Shown here: positions 17,453 to 25,507 of the stretch, piece by piece
Numbering within the stretch: the first letter of the stretch is position 1
Layout of the letters: every line of letters starts with the position of its first letter
Assembly (NCBI GenBank): GCA_016709545.1
Contig: JADJMO010000019.1
Coordinates: 114,617-178,616 of the forward strand
Source: Myxococcales bacterium
GTDB lineage: Bacteria; Myxococcota_A; Polyangia; Polyangiales; JADJMO01
Direction of reading: 5' to 3'
DNA: 64,000 nucleotides
Notes under the pieces: model-generated
Databases searched by the model: none
Told to the model about the DNA's origin: nothing
What the model saw: only the letters and a program-made list of their open reading frames with translations
Position numbers and translations under genes: made by a program

Positions 17453-19452
17453 ACCGAGCCTTCCTCCTCCTCGTCGCGTGCCTCGCGAGCCTGCTCACGG
17501 CTTGCTCGGGGGAGTCCGCCGCGCCCAAGCAAGTGCCGGCGTCGTACGCCGAGGTCCGCGATCTGCCCGGCCACGTCGCGCACCTCGGCAAGATGACCAA
17601 GATCGACGGCGCCGAGCGCGTCGTCGAGTGCAAGGACTGTCACGAGGTGAAGAAGGAGGGCTTCGTCTCTCCCGGCGCCAAGCCGTGCGCGCGCTGCCAC
17701 GAGAAGCAGGACAAGGCGCACCACCTCGGCAGCAAGGAGAAGCCGACCGCCTGCACCACCTGCCACATCTTCGCGCCCAACGACGCCGGCAGCAAGACGC
17801 CGCACTGCCTCGACTGCCACAAGGAGGCGCAGGGCAAGATGGCCGCCCTGCCGAAGCACCTCACGTCGGGGGTCGCGTGCACGGCCTGTCACTCGCCGCA
17901 CGGCAAGCTCACCTCCGCCCTCGCCACCTGCACGTCGTGCCACGTCGGCCTCGTCGTCGTGCACGGCGCGGGGTTCGCGGGCGTCACCCACGACGGCGGT
18001 GTCGCGGACGGTGGGGTCCTCACGGACGCCGAAGTGGGCCCGCCCGTGTCCCTCTCGCCGGAGGGCGTGAAGGAGGCCTGGAACAGCGCGATGCCGTCCA
18101 CGCCCTTCACCGCGCCCGACGGCGGCACAGCCGACGGCGGCGCGGTCCCCGCGATCTGCTCCACCTGCCACGCCCCGCACGCCGGTGCCAAGGACGCCAA
18201 GGATGGTTGCGCCACCTGCCACGTCGGCAAGCAGATCCCGCCGGGTGGCGAGATGATGGCCTCGCTCGCCGGGCGCGCCCCCAAGATCGACCCGAGCGGC
18301 GCACCCGCCAAGCACCTCTGCATCACCTGCCACTCGCCGCACGCCGCGCGCAAGGACCAGGTCACGCCCTGCCTCGCGTGCCACGCCGATCACAAGGGCG
18401 TCACCGCGGTCAAGTCGCACGGCGCTTGCCTCACCTGTCACGCGCCGCACTCGCCGAAGAACGCGTCCGCGGCGTGCACCAAGTGCCACGTCGGCGCCGC
18501 GGCGTTCGGCGCTGCGGTCATCCCCAAGCACGCGCTCTGTGGCAGCTGCCACAACGTCCACACGCCCACCGTCACACCGGCCGCCTCCTGCGAGAAGTGT
18601 CACTCCACGGTGGCCGCCAAGCACCCGGCCGTCGGGCTCGCGCCCGGCACCGCCGCGTGGAAGGACGCGCCCCCCGAGAAGCGCGTCTGCATCGGCTGCC
18701 ACAAGCCGCACGGCGCCGGCGGCGGCAAGGTCGCGGCCTGCACGTCGTGCCACGCCAAGATCGGCCCGCACACGGTCACGAGCGACACCCAGTTCCACGC
18801 CGCGACCGGCGCGAAGACCGGGATGAACTGCGTGAACTGCCACAAGAAGCACTCGTTCCACCTGGCCTCGCCCGCGGCGCCGGCCAAGGGCGCCCTGTGC
18901 CGCACGTGCCACGAGACCCAGGCCAAGGCGCTCGGCAAGGGTCACGATTCGTGCCTCGGCTGCCACCTCGATCAGCACGTGCCTACCAAGAACGTCGCGT
19001 GCGGCGGTTGCCACACCAAGCAGGCCGCGAGCGCGCCCAAGGGCCACGCAGCGTGCAAGAACTGTCACGACGGCCACTCGGGGGCGCGCATCGCCCGCGA
19101 CGGTGCGGGCAAGGCGGTCGCCGCGGCGAGCGGCAGCGCGTTCTGCACGAGCTGCCACGCCAACAAGACCAAGGCCATCCACGCATCGATCGCGACCGGC
19201 TGCGCCACCTGCCACCGGCCGCACGGGCCCAACGGCGTGGCGTCGCCGCCCGCTTGCACCACGTGCCACACCGCGCTCCCCGGCCTGCACTCGCTCAAGA
19301 CGCACGCCGAGAAGTGCTCGAGCTGCCACCTCACGAGCCACGCGCCGGTCTCGGCGGTCCGTGAGACCTGCACCGCGACCTGCCACGAGAAGACGAAGAA
19401 CCACCAGCCGGGGGCCAAGGTCTGCAACGGCTGCCACGTGTTCCGCAAATGA
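17449..19452 (+). CDS. 27-haem c-type cytochrome lipoprotein
   Basis: A 667-residue lipoprotein with 26 CxxCH motifs and one CX3CH (CTATCH near the C-terminus), so up to 27 haems. It has a lipoprotein signal ending LASLLTAC. The body is a series of CxxCH-PH-rich repeats (CHAPHA, CHSPHA, CHKPHG), giving alternating histidines for bis-His ligation. The last 90 residues match the C-terminus of the 25-haem protein encoded at 20.4-22.1 kb, including PPACTTCHTA, a HAP segment and the ending KVCNGCHVFR. Two insertions with Gly/Asp-rich DGG motifs (near residue 180-215) look like calcium-type loops. Probably surface or periplasmic electron wire; side of membrane is not determinable. Confidence 0.93.
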   Translation: MNRAFLLLVACLASLLTACSGESAAPKQVPASYAEVRDLPGHVAHLGKMTKIDGAERVVECKDCHEVKKEGFVSPGAKPCARCHEKQDKAHHLGSKEKPTACTTCHIFAPNDAGSKTPHCLDCHKEAQGKMAALPKHLTSGVACTACHSPHGKLTSALATCTSCHVGLVVVHGAGFAGVTHDGGVADGGVLTDAEVGPPVSLSPEGVKEAWNSAMPSTPFTAPDGGTADGGAVPAICSTCHAPHAGAKDAKDGCATCHVGKQIPPGGEMMASLAGRAPKIDPSGAPAKHLCITCHSPHAARKDQVTPCLACHADHKGVTAVKSHGACLTCHAPHSPKNASAACTKCHVGAAAFGAAVIPKHALCGSCHNVHTPTVTPAASCEKCHSTVAAKHPAVGLAPGTAAWKDAPPEKRVCIGCHKPHGAGGGKVAACTSCHAKIGPHTVTSDTQFHAATGAKTGMNCVNCHKKHSFHLASPAAPAKGALCRTCHETQAKALGKGHDSCLGCHLDQHVPTKNVACGGCHTKQAASAPKGHAACKNCHDGHSGARIARDGAGKAVAAASGSAFCTSCHANKTKAIHASIATGCATCHRPHGPNGVASPPACTTCHTALPGLHSLKTHAEKCSSCHLTSHAPVSAVRETCTATCHEKTKNHQPGAKVCNGCHVFRK

Positions 19453-19483
19453 CCTTCTGACGCGCGCAGCGGTAGCGCTTCGT

Positions 19484-19501
19484 ACAAAGCGCGCGCTTTG
19501 T
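19484..19501. promoter_or_regulatory. 18-bp perfect palindrome behind the 27-haem gene
   Basis: ACAAAGCGCGCGCTTTGT is its own reverse complement, 31 bp after the stop of the cytochrome gene. It could be a terminator hairpin core or a dyad operator. No T-run follows. Confidence 0.5.
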
Positions 19502-19505
19502 GCGC

Positions 19506-19543
19506 ACAATCGGCGCACGGACGAGCCGTCGTTCGCCGATTGT
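19506..19543. terminator. 10-bp inverted repeat hairpin
   Basis: ACAATCGGCG and CGCCGATTGT pair perfectly around an 18-nt loop that itself contains a small ACGA/TCGT stem. It directly follows the palindrome at 19484-19501, making a tandem hairpin in a 131-bp gap. It probably ends the cytochrome operon or protects its 3' end. There is no poly-T tail. Confidence 0.5.
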
Positions 19544-19556
19544 CGGGCATGCGATC

Positions 19557-19572
19557 TGGCATTGATCTGGCA
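19557..19572 (+). promoter_or_regulatory. Possible sigma54 -24/-12 element
   Basis: TGGCATTGATCTGGCA has the GG-N10-GC spacing of sigma54 promoters and 14 of 16 bases in common with the element at 25494-25509. Its -12 C lies 13 bp before the ATG at 19584, so transcription would begin almost at the start codon. That makes this instance weaker than the other two. It is also a direct repeat (ATCTGGCA twice, 11 bp apart). Confidence 0.35.
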
Positions 19573-19583
19573 GGGCATCGGTC

Positions 19584-20282
19584 ATGGCAAGTCTCCGCAC
19601 TCGGGGCCTCGGTCTCTGTCTCGTGCTCGCGACCGCTCCGGTCGTGGGCTGCAAGGAGCCACCGAGTCCTGCGAACACGACGATCACACCGAGCTCGAGC
19701 GCCACGGCGACGTCGGCCGTCGCGTCAGCGGGGAGCTCGGCCTCGGCCTCGAACGCGACGACCGCGGTCGCGGCCCCGCACCCTTCGTTCGGTCAACCCT
19801 CGATGATCGCCCCCGGCCTCACGCCCCCGCGGCTGGATCCGTCGCTCTCGTGGCTCGCGCCCAAGCGGTGGAAGATCGTGCACCACAAGAGCACGATGCG
19901 GATCGCCACCTACGACGTCCCGCACGCGGCGGGCGACACCGAAGACGCGGAGCTCTCGATCACGCGCGCCGGGGGCGACAGCGCGAGCAACGTGGGTCGC
20001 TGGACCGTGCAGTTCGGCGCCGAGGGGCACAAGAGCGCCAAGACCGAAGGCCGCACGCTCGCAGGGCTCAAGGCCACGTTCGTCGAGATCCACGGGTCCT
20101 ACCAGGGGATGGGCATGAACGAGCCGAAGGCGGGCTACCGGCTGCTCGGCGCGATCGTGGAGACGACGGGCGGCTCCCACTTCTTCAAGCTCGTCGGGCC
20201 GGAGAAGAGCGTCGAGGCGGCGCGCGCCGAGTTCGAGGCGTTCCTCTCGAGCTTGAAGCCCCTCGTCACCGACGGCGGCTGA
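19584..20282 (+). CDS. Lipoprotein paralogous to the 26.9-kb protein, cytochrome-locus associated
   Basis: A 232-residue lipoprotein (signal ending APVVGC, then a Ser/Ala/Thr-rich linker to about residue 75). A globular domain follows, starting SLSWLAPKRWKIVHHKSTMR, then IATYDVPHA, LSITRAGGDSASNVGRWTVQF, GSYQGMGMNEPKAGYRLLG and HFFKLVGPEKSVEAAR. The same domain, residue for residue in its motifs, is encoded at 26931-27626. It has no haem motif. The pair bracket the 25-haem, 7-haem/cyt b, 13-haem and collagen-like genes. Function unknown; a chaperone or surface partner for the cytochromes is a guess from position. Confidence 0.8.
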   Translation: MASLRTRGLGLCLVLATAPVVGCKEPPSPANTTITPSSSATATSAVASAGSSASASNATTAVAAPHPSFGQPSMIAPGLTPPRLDPSLSWLAPKRWKIVHHKSTMRIATYDVPHAAGDTEDAELSITRAGGDSASNVGRWTVQFGAEGHKSAKTEGRTLAGLKATFVEIHGSYQGMGMNEPKAGYRLLGAIVETTGGSHFFKLVGPEKSVEAARAEFEAFLSSLKPLVTDGG

Positions 20283-20303
20283 CGCTTCTCGCCGAGTTCT
20301 TCC

Positions 20304-20334
20304 GAGGGCGCTCGCGTCGGTCGCGGGCGCCCTC
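20304..20334. terminator. GC-rich hairpin between converging genes
   Basis: GAGGGCGC pairs with GCGCCCTC over eight bases with an inner CGCG/CGCG extension, in the 76-bp gap between two converging stops. There is no T-tract, so termination may be Rho-assisted. Confidence 0.45.
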
Positions 20335-20358
20335 CCTCGTCTCGCCTGTCACGCGCGC

Positions 20359-22149
20359 TCAGGGGGGCGAGCGGAAGACGTGGCAGCCGTTGCAGACCTT
20401 GGCGGCTGGCTGGTGCGCCTTCTTGTCGGTGTGGCACTTGGTGCAGGACTCGCGGCTCGCGTTCGCGGGCGCGTGCGAGGTGTGGCACTTGGCGCACTCC
20501 TTGTGCATCACGTGGAGGCTCGGGGGCTTGGCCGCCGTGTGACACGTCGAGCAGGCCGGGGGCTTGTCCACGCCCTTCGGGCCGTGCGCGCGGTGGCACG
20601 TGGTGCACGAGCCCTTGACGCTCGAGTGCAGCCCCTTGGCGCGCTCGGCGTGGCAGGTCGCGCAGGTGGCCTTGCTGGCCTTGCCGGCGTGCGATTCGTG
20701 GCACTTCGCGCAGTCGTCGTGGCCCTTGGGGGCGCTCGCGACCACGGCCTTGTGACAGCTGCCGCAGGTGGGCGGCGCGGTGAGGGCGTGGGTCGAGCCG
20801 CCGTGGCAGGTCGCGCAGTCGCTGTGGCCCTTGTTGCTGCTCGCGAGCTTGGCCTGCGCTGCGTGGCAGCTCGCGCAGAGCGCCGGCACGGCCGTCTTGG
20901 CGGGGGCGGTCAGCGTGTGCCCGGTGTGGCAGCTCGCGCAGGCGAGGGTCTTGGCGTGGGCGCCCTTCTCGGTCTTCGAGATCGCGGAGTGGCACGAGAC
21001 GCAGACGACCTTGACGGCGCCCGCGACCGGGTGGGCGGCGTGGCACGCGCCGCAGGCGTTGACCGAGGTCTCGCCCTTGGTGGCGAAGGCGGCAGGCGTG
21101 GTGGTCGTGCCACCCGTGGCGCCGGCCTTGGCGTGGGCCACGAGCACCTTGGTGTGGCACTTGCTGCAGGCAGCGCTCGCCGCGCCGAGCCCGTGCGGGG
21201 TGTGACAGCTCGCGCAGGCGGCGTGCTTCGGGACCGTCGCGGCTGCGAGGGTGACCTTGTTCTTGTGGCAGTCGGCGCAGTGGCCCGGCTTCTCGGCGCT
21301 GTGCGCCTTGTGGCAGCTGAGACAGGAGGCGTGCCCCTTGACCTTGGTGCTCTTGTCCGCGTGGCAGCCGACCGCGCCGCAGGTGGCGACGGCGAGCTTG
21401 GCGGTCGCGTGCGGTGCGTGGCAGTCGTTGCAGCCCTTGCTGTCCTTGTGCTTCTCGTGGGCGACCGCGCGCTGCTCGTGGCACGACGTGCAGTCGGCCT
21501 TGGTGCTGAGGGGCTCCTTGTGCGTCTGGTGACACTTGCCGCAGTCGGCCTTGACGTGACCGTCGACGATGGCGGCGAGCGTCAACGCGTTGCCGGCCGT
21601 GGTGCCGAGCGGAGAGCGCTTGGTCTGGGCGTCCTTGTGGCACTCGAGGCAGCGCTTCTGGACGAGCCCCGGGTGGAACGGGTGGCAGGTGGCGCAGCTC
21701 GACGAGGTGGTCGTGTCGAGGGCGCCGTGCGGATGCTTTCCCTCGACGGTGTGGCAGCCCTCACGGCCGCAGCCGCCGTTGCCCTCGTGCTTGAAGCCGT
21801 CCTTGGCGTGGCAATCGCGGCAGAGCACCTTGTCGGAGCCGCGGTGGACCGTGTGCCCCAGGCTCGCGCGGATCTCGGGCCAGGTGTGGTTCTCGGGCCC
21901 GTAGGTGCGCAGCGGCTTCGGATCGCCGAACTCGATCAGCGTCGAGGCCACGGCGCCAGGGGGCGAGTAGATCGCCTGACCCGCGTTCGTCGCGTCGCCC
22001 GGCGCGGCCTTGCACGCGAGGGAACCGAGCGCGAGCGCGAGCAGAGGAGTGAGGACCACCAGCGGTCGCGGTCGGAGGCCTCGAGCCCGGAGGCCTCGAG
22101 CGAGGGACGATGGGGCGTCGACGAGGGTCGTGGTCAAGGGGACGGGCAC
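20359..22149 (-). CDS. 25-haem c-type cytochrome lipoprotein
   Basis: A multihaem lipoprotein with 23 CxxCH and two CX4CH motifs (CGREGCH near the N-terminus, CGAVGCH a quarter in). The frame is open to a GTG at 22239. I choose GTG at 22149 because it leaves a usable signal sequence (RGLRPRPLVVLTPLLALALG before SLAC) and a gap from the divergent gene. Repeats have the CHxPH/CHxAH/CHxSH pattern, and the last 90 residues align with those of the 27-haem protein, ending KVCNGCHVFR. It is therefore a diverged, inverted paralogue, and one may plug into the same partner. Transcribed alone, towards the 19.6-kb gene. Confidence 0.9.
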   Translation of the reverse strand: MPVPLTTTLVDAPSSLARGLRARGLRPRPLVVLTPLLALALGSLACKAAPGDATNAGQAIYSPPGAVASTLIEFGDPKPLRTYGPENHTWPEIRASLGHTVHRGSDKVLCRDCHAKDGFKHEGNGGCGREGCHTVEGKHPHGALDTTTSSSCATCHPFHPGLVQKRCLECHKDAQTKRSPLGTTAGNALTLAAIVDGHVKADCGKCHQTHKEPLSTKADCTSCHEQRAVAHEKHKDSKGCNDCHAPHATAKLAVATCGAVGCHADKSTKVKGHASCLSCHKAHSAEKPGHCADCHKNKVTLAAATVPKHAACASCHTPHGLGAASAACSKCHTKVLVAHAKAGATGGTTTTPAAFATKGETSVNACGACHAAHPVAGAVKVVCVSCHSAISKTEKGAHAKTLACASCHTGHTLTAPAKTAVPALCASCHAAQAKLASSNKGHSDCATCHGGSTHALTAPPTCGSCHKAVVASAPKGHDDCAKCHESHAGKASKATCATCHAERAKGLHSSVKGSCTTCHRAHGPKGVDKPPACSTCHTAAKPPSLHVMHKECAKCHTSHAPANASRESCTKCHTDKKAHQPAAKVCNGCHVFRSPP

Positions 22150-22199
22150 CAAGTCAGCAATGTTCGAGCCACGAAGGCGCGATCCCTCGTGCGTCGTCG

Positions 22200-22215
22200 T
22201 GGCGCGCGCTCTGCA
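22200..22215 (+). promoter_or_regulatory. Sigma54-like promoter upstream of the 7-haem/cyt b genes
   Basis: TGGCGCGCGCTCTGCA has GG and GC ten bases apart and matches TGGCACG-N4-TTGCA at all but two of the conserved positions. The predicted start of transcription is near 22227, so the usable start codon of the cytochrome would lie downstream of 22228, for instance GTG at about 22306 or ATG at 22327. Confidence 0.45.
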
Positions 22216-22227
22216 TGGTAAGTCGGC

Positions 22228-23214
22228 GTGATCGGCCACTCGGACACGACAATCGCGCGAACGCCCGGCCGTTCGTCACAACGACGTGCTCTCTCGTCAC
22301 CCACGGTGGCTGCAGGGTTTGCCGCGATGATTGCGTTCTTCGTCGTCACGGAGAAGGCGGCGCTCGCCGAGCCACCCTCGGCGCTCGACCAGTGCCTCGG
22401 CTGTCACGGCGACAAGAGCCTCGAGCGCGTGGACGCGAGCAAGAAGAAGGAGAGCGTCTACATCGATCGGCTCGGGCTCAGCCGTAGCGAGCACCGCGGC
22501 CTCGTGTGCACCGACTGCCACTCCAAGGAGTTCAGCAAGGATCCCCACCCGCCCGCGCGTCGCGCGATCTGCCTCGACTGCCACGTGGGCAACTCCACGT
22601 TGAAGGACGGCGTGCAGTTCGGCGACATCATCCGCGACTTCCAGGGCAGCGTGCACGCCCTCAAGAACGAGGCGTTCCGCTGCATCCACTGCCACGACGC
22701 CCACACGTTCCAGCTCGACGTGACCCGGCAGCGGATCTTCGAGCACAACAAGGTCTGCCTGCGTTGCCACGCCTCGGTGACGCAGTTCGACAAGATGGTC
22801 CAGAAGAAGCCGCCGGACCTCGACAAGGCCCACGAGTGGCTGCCCAACCGCGACTTGCACTGGCGGACCGTGCGCTGCCTCGAGTGCCACACCGGCTACG
22901 ACCCGAAGAGCTCGCACCTCGTCCTCGCCAAGAAGTTCGCCGTCAAGAAGTGCGAGGCGTGCCACTCGCAGAACCCCGCCCAGCTCATGCGCCTCTACAG
23001 CCGCATGCGCGCCGCGGAGGTGAGGGAGCTCGGGTTCCTCAACGCGACGATCATCAACCGCGCCTACGTGATCGGCGCCACGCGCAACCGGCGCCTCGAC
23101 TTCTTCGCGCTGCTCATCATCGGCGGCACGTTCGCCGGCGTCTCCGGGCACGGCGCGCTGCGGATCCTGTTCGGGCAGCTGCGCAAGCGACGCGGCAAGG
23201 GAGGCCACGGATGA
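22228..23214 (+). CDS. 7-haem c-type cytochrome with C-terminal membrane anchor
   Basis: A 328-residue exported cytochrome with seven CxxCH motifs (CLGCH, CTDCH, CLDCH, CIHCH, CLRCH, CLECH, CEACH). The N-terminus carries a signal peptide (AAMIAFFVVTEKAALAEPP), so the real start is the GTG at 22228 or a later one. Residues about 290-310 (FFALLIIGGTFAGVSGHGAL) are a membrane anchor, followed by a Lys/Arg-rich cytosolic tail. The stop overlaps the ATG of the cytochrome b gene by four bases. Anchored multihaem plus cytochrome b resembles CbcL-like and related quinone-linked modules. A menaquinol-linked role in an EET chain is inferred. Confidence 0.88.
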   Translation: MIGHSDTTIARTPGRSSQRRALSSPTVAAGFAAMIAFFVVTEKAALAEPPSALDQCLGCHGDKSLERVDASKKKESVYIDRLGLSRSEHRGLVCTDCHSKEFSKDPHPPARRAICLDCHVGNSTLKDGVQFGDIIRDFQGSVHALKNEAFRCIHCHDAHTFQLDVTRQRIFEHNKVCLRCHASVTQFDKMVQKKPPDLDKAHEWLPNRDLHWRTVRCLECHTGYDPKSSHLVLAKKFAVKKCEACHSQNPAQLMRLYSRMRAAEVRELGFLNATIINRAYVIGATRNRRLDFFALLIIGGTFAGVSGHGALRILFGQLRKRRGKGGHG

Positions 23215-23846
23215 ACAAGCAGCGCCTGATGTTTCCTCGCTGGCTCCGGTTCTGGCACTGGGCCAACGCCGTGGTGTTCTTCACGCTGCTGTACACCGGC
23301 TTCAACCTGCACTTCGCGGCGCTCGGGGCGGGCAACACCAGCTTCCGCCGCTCGGTCGTGCTGCACAACGCCTTCGGCATCGCGCTGATCGTGCTCTACG
23401 TGTTCTACATCGTCGCCCAGCTCGTCACCGGACACATCCGCCAGTACAAGCCCACGCTGCGGGGGGTCATCGCGCAGACGCGCTGGTACCTGCTCGGCGT
23501 GTTCAAGGGCGAGCACCACCCGTTCGAGTCCACGCTCGAGTCGCGCTTCAACCCGATCCAGCGGCTCGCGTACGTGTTCGCCGTGTACGTCCTGTTCCCC
23601 GCGCAGGCCATCACCGGCATCGCGCTGCTCTACCCGGACCGCGCGCCGGTCTCCGTCGCCGGCATGGGCGGCATCTGGCCGATGGCGGTGGGGCACTCGG
23701 TGCTCGCGTATGCCTTCACCGCGTTCTTGCTCGTGCACCTCTACCTGGCGCTCACCATCGCGGAGGAGAACACCGGGGTCGTCCGCATGCTCAAGGGCGA
23801 TCGCGCGCCGACCGACACGCCGCCCGCGCCCGAACCGCACGAGTGA
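23211..23846 (+). CDS. Di-haem cytochrome b membrane subunit (thiosulfate reductase/FdhI-like)
   Basis: A 211-residue four-helix protein of the cytochrome b561/formate dehydrogenase gamma family. Axial-ligand histidines stand in LRFWHWANAVVFFTLLYTG, SVVLHNAFGIALIVLY, GHSVLAYAFTAFLLVH and nearby, with GEHHPFES in the cytosolic loop. Start is ATG at 23211, overlapping the 7-haem stop. It would bind two b haems and a quinone, so that the pair forms a quinone:cytochrome c oxidoreductase. It converges on the 13-haem gene with 12 bp between stops and no evident terminator. Confidence 0.9.
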   Translation: MNKQRLMFPRWLRFWHWANAVVFFTLLYTGFNLHFAALGAGNTSFRRSVVLHNAFGIALIVLYVFYIVAQLVTGHIRQYKPTLRGVIAQTRWYLLGVFKGEHHPFESTLESRFNPIQRLAYVFAVYVLFPAQAITGIALLYPDRAPVSVAGMGGIWPMAVGHSVLAYAFTAFLLVHLYLALTIAEENTGVVRMLKGDRAPTDTPPAPEPHE

Positions 23847-23858
23847 CCCGCCCACCCC

Positions 23859-25430
23859 TCAGGGGATGTTCAGATCGATCTGCCCGTCGACGTGGTGCGC
23901 AGCGCCCTTGGTCGTGATGACGCCGCCGCTGATCGCGCCGTTGTGGCAGAAGCCGACCCCGCAGCCCGTGGAGGTGGTGTGCGAAGGGGGCGGCGGGATG
24001 CTGTGGCACGAGCCGCAGACGACGGTGCCGGCCACCCAGGTCGGAGCGGTGAGCGCGCCACCCGCGCCGGCGTGGCAGTACACGTTGGAGCAGGTCTTGG
24101 TGGTGGCATCGTAGGTCGGTGACAGCCCGCGCCAGGTCGCGAGCCCGGCGAAGGTGACGGTCGCGGCTGCCTTGCCGGACGGGTGCCCCACGCGGCTGGT
24201 CGGCACGACGTGGCACGTGGTGCACTCGACGGGCTTGCTGGACTTGGGCGCGGCGTGCGCGGGGTGCGGCCCCGTGGTCGGGAACGGGTCGTCCCCTTTG
24301 CCGTGGCAAGCGCCGCAGCCGGGGTTGCCGTTGCCGACGTCGACGGTGCCGTTCAGGTGCAGGTCGGTCTTCGCGAGCGCAGCGCCCGTGCCGTCGGGTT
24401 CGGTGTGACAGTTCGTGCAAGCGCTCTTGTAGTGCGCGGGCGGTGGAGAGCTGTGGCAGCTCTGACAGGTCATCTTCTCGGTCTCGGTCCACGCCGGCGA
24501 CGGACGAGAGCCACCTTGGCCCTTGTGACAGCGCACCGAGCACTGCTTGCTCGAGGTGTCGAACTTGGAGCCGGGGCCGCCGAGGCCGTTGAACTGGACC
24601 TGCACGGCACCATCGCCGTGGGTCGCGGAGAAGTCGCCGACCTTGGACGGTACGGGGTGACAGGTGTTGCACGCGAGCCCGCTCTTCTTGGCGTTGCTCG
24701 GCTCGACGTGGGCGCGGTGGGCGTCGGACGTCGGACGCGGGAAGAAGCATGCGTCGCGCGGCGGCGCGGCGCGCGGGCCGTTGCCGTGGCACGTGCCGCA
24801 CGCGAGCGGGCCCTCGGGCTCGGTGTGACAGGTGGTGCAAGCCGTGGCGTTGGGCGCCGCGCTCGTGACGCGCTTCTCGGCAGGGAGATCGGTCGTGAAC
24901 GCAGCGCGGTTCGGCGCACCGTCGTGACAACGCCCACAGGCTTCGGAGTCCTTGCCGTCGAGCATCGGCGTCCAGCGCTTGCTGCGCAGGAACGTGGCGT
25001 GCGAGTCGGGGCTGCGTGGATCGACGAAGCCGACGGGGTGCACGCCGCCGCGGGACGCGGGAGCGCCGCCGCCGACCCAGCGCTCGATCAGCGACCGCTC
25101 GTCGGCAGTGACGTAGCCCGCGTGGGTGCCGGCGAGTGCGCGGAGCAAGGGGCCGCTCTCTGCCGTGGCGGCGACGCCGGCGACGCAGCCGACGACGCTC
25201 AGGTAGCTCGTCGTGCGATAGCCGGCGGCGGCGGTCGCTCCGTCGTGGCACTTGGTGCACTTGGCGGCGAAGAGGGGCGCGATGTCTTCACGAAACGTCG
25301 GGACCGGCTCGGCCCTGTCGGGGCTGCACGCCGCGAGGGTGGACGTTGCGGCAAGGATGACCCCGAAAGCGCGCGCAGAATGCGCGACTTGCGCAATGAT
25401 TTCGCTGCGGTGAGGGCGCTGTCTGCGCAT
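23859..25430 (-). CDS. 13-haem cytochrome lipoprotein of the CxxxxCH/CxxCH family
   Basis: An exported lipoprotein (start ATG 25430, signal ending TSTLAAC). It has 10 CxxCH motifs, one CX3CH (CSVRCH) and two CX4CH (CSNVYCH, CGVGFCH), typical of the Geobacter-type outer-surface OmcB/OmcC-like repeats. The repeat unit has 'WVAGTVVCGSCHSIPPPPSH' and 'FPTTGPHPAHAA', with short-residue PPP, GPHPAH and G(V/F)FCH landmarks. An alternative start at 25469 adds 13 residues and is less likely to give a lipoprotein signal. Divergent from the collagen-like gene and converging on cytochrome b. Its likely place is the outer face of the outer membrane. Confidence 0.9.
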   Translation of the reverse strand: MRRQRPHRSEIIAQVAHSARAFGVILAATSTLAACSPDRAEPVPTFREDIAPLFAAKCTKCHDGATAAAGYRTTSYLSVVGCVAGVAATAESGPLLRALAGTHAGYVTADERSLIERWVGGGAPASRGGVHPVGFVDPRSPDSHATFLRSKRWTPMLDGKDSEACGRCHDGAPNRAAFTTDLPAEKRVTSAAPNATACTTCHTEPEGPLACGTCHGNGPRAAPPRDACFFPRPTSDAHRAHVEPSNAKKSGLACNTCHPVPSKVGDFSATHGDGAVQVQFNGLGGPGSKFDTSSKQCSVRCHKGQGGSRPSPAWTETEKMTCQSCHSSPPPAHYKSACTNCHTEPDGTGAALAKTDLHLNGTVDVGNGNPGCGACHGKGDDPFPTTGPHPAHAAPKSSKPVECTTCHVVPTSRVGHPSGKAAATVTFAGLATWRGLSPTYDATTKTCSNVYCHAGAGGALTAPTWVAGTVVCGSCHSIPPPPSHTTSTGCGVGFCHNGAISGGVITTKGAAHHVDGQIDLNIP

Positions 25431-25469
25431 GGCTCGCTGGAGGTTGGAGGAGGTCGGAGACGAAAGCAA

Positions 25470-25507
25470 CTAGATCACACACGCTCGCGCGTCTGGCCTT
25501 GATCTAG
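25470..25507. promoter_or_regulatory. 8-bp inverted repeat between divergent cytochrome genes
   Basis: CTAGATCA and TGATCTAG are exact reverse complements separated by 22 bp, centred between the 13-haem and collagen-like cytochrome genes. The right half overlaps the sigma54-like element, so the two could form one control region. It could bind an enhancer-type or dimeric regulator. Confidence 0.4.

Noticed and set aside
17440..19578. A 712-codon open frame on the minus strand across the 27-haem gene
   Set aside because: It is the antisense shadow of a CxxCH-repeat gene in high-GC DNA; it has no family motif, while the plus frame has 26 CxxCH.
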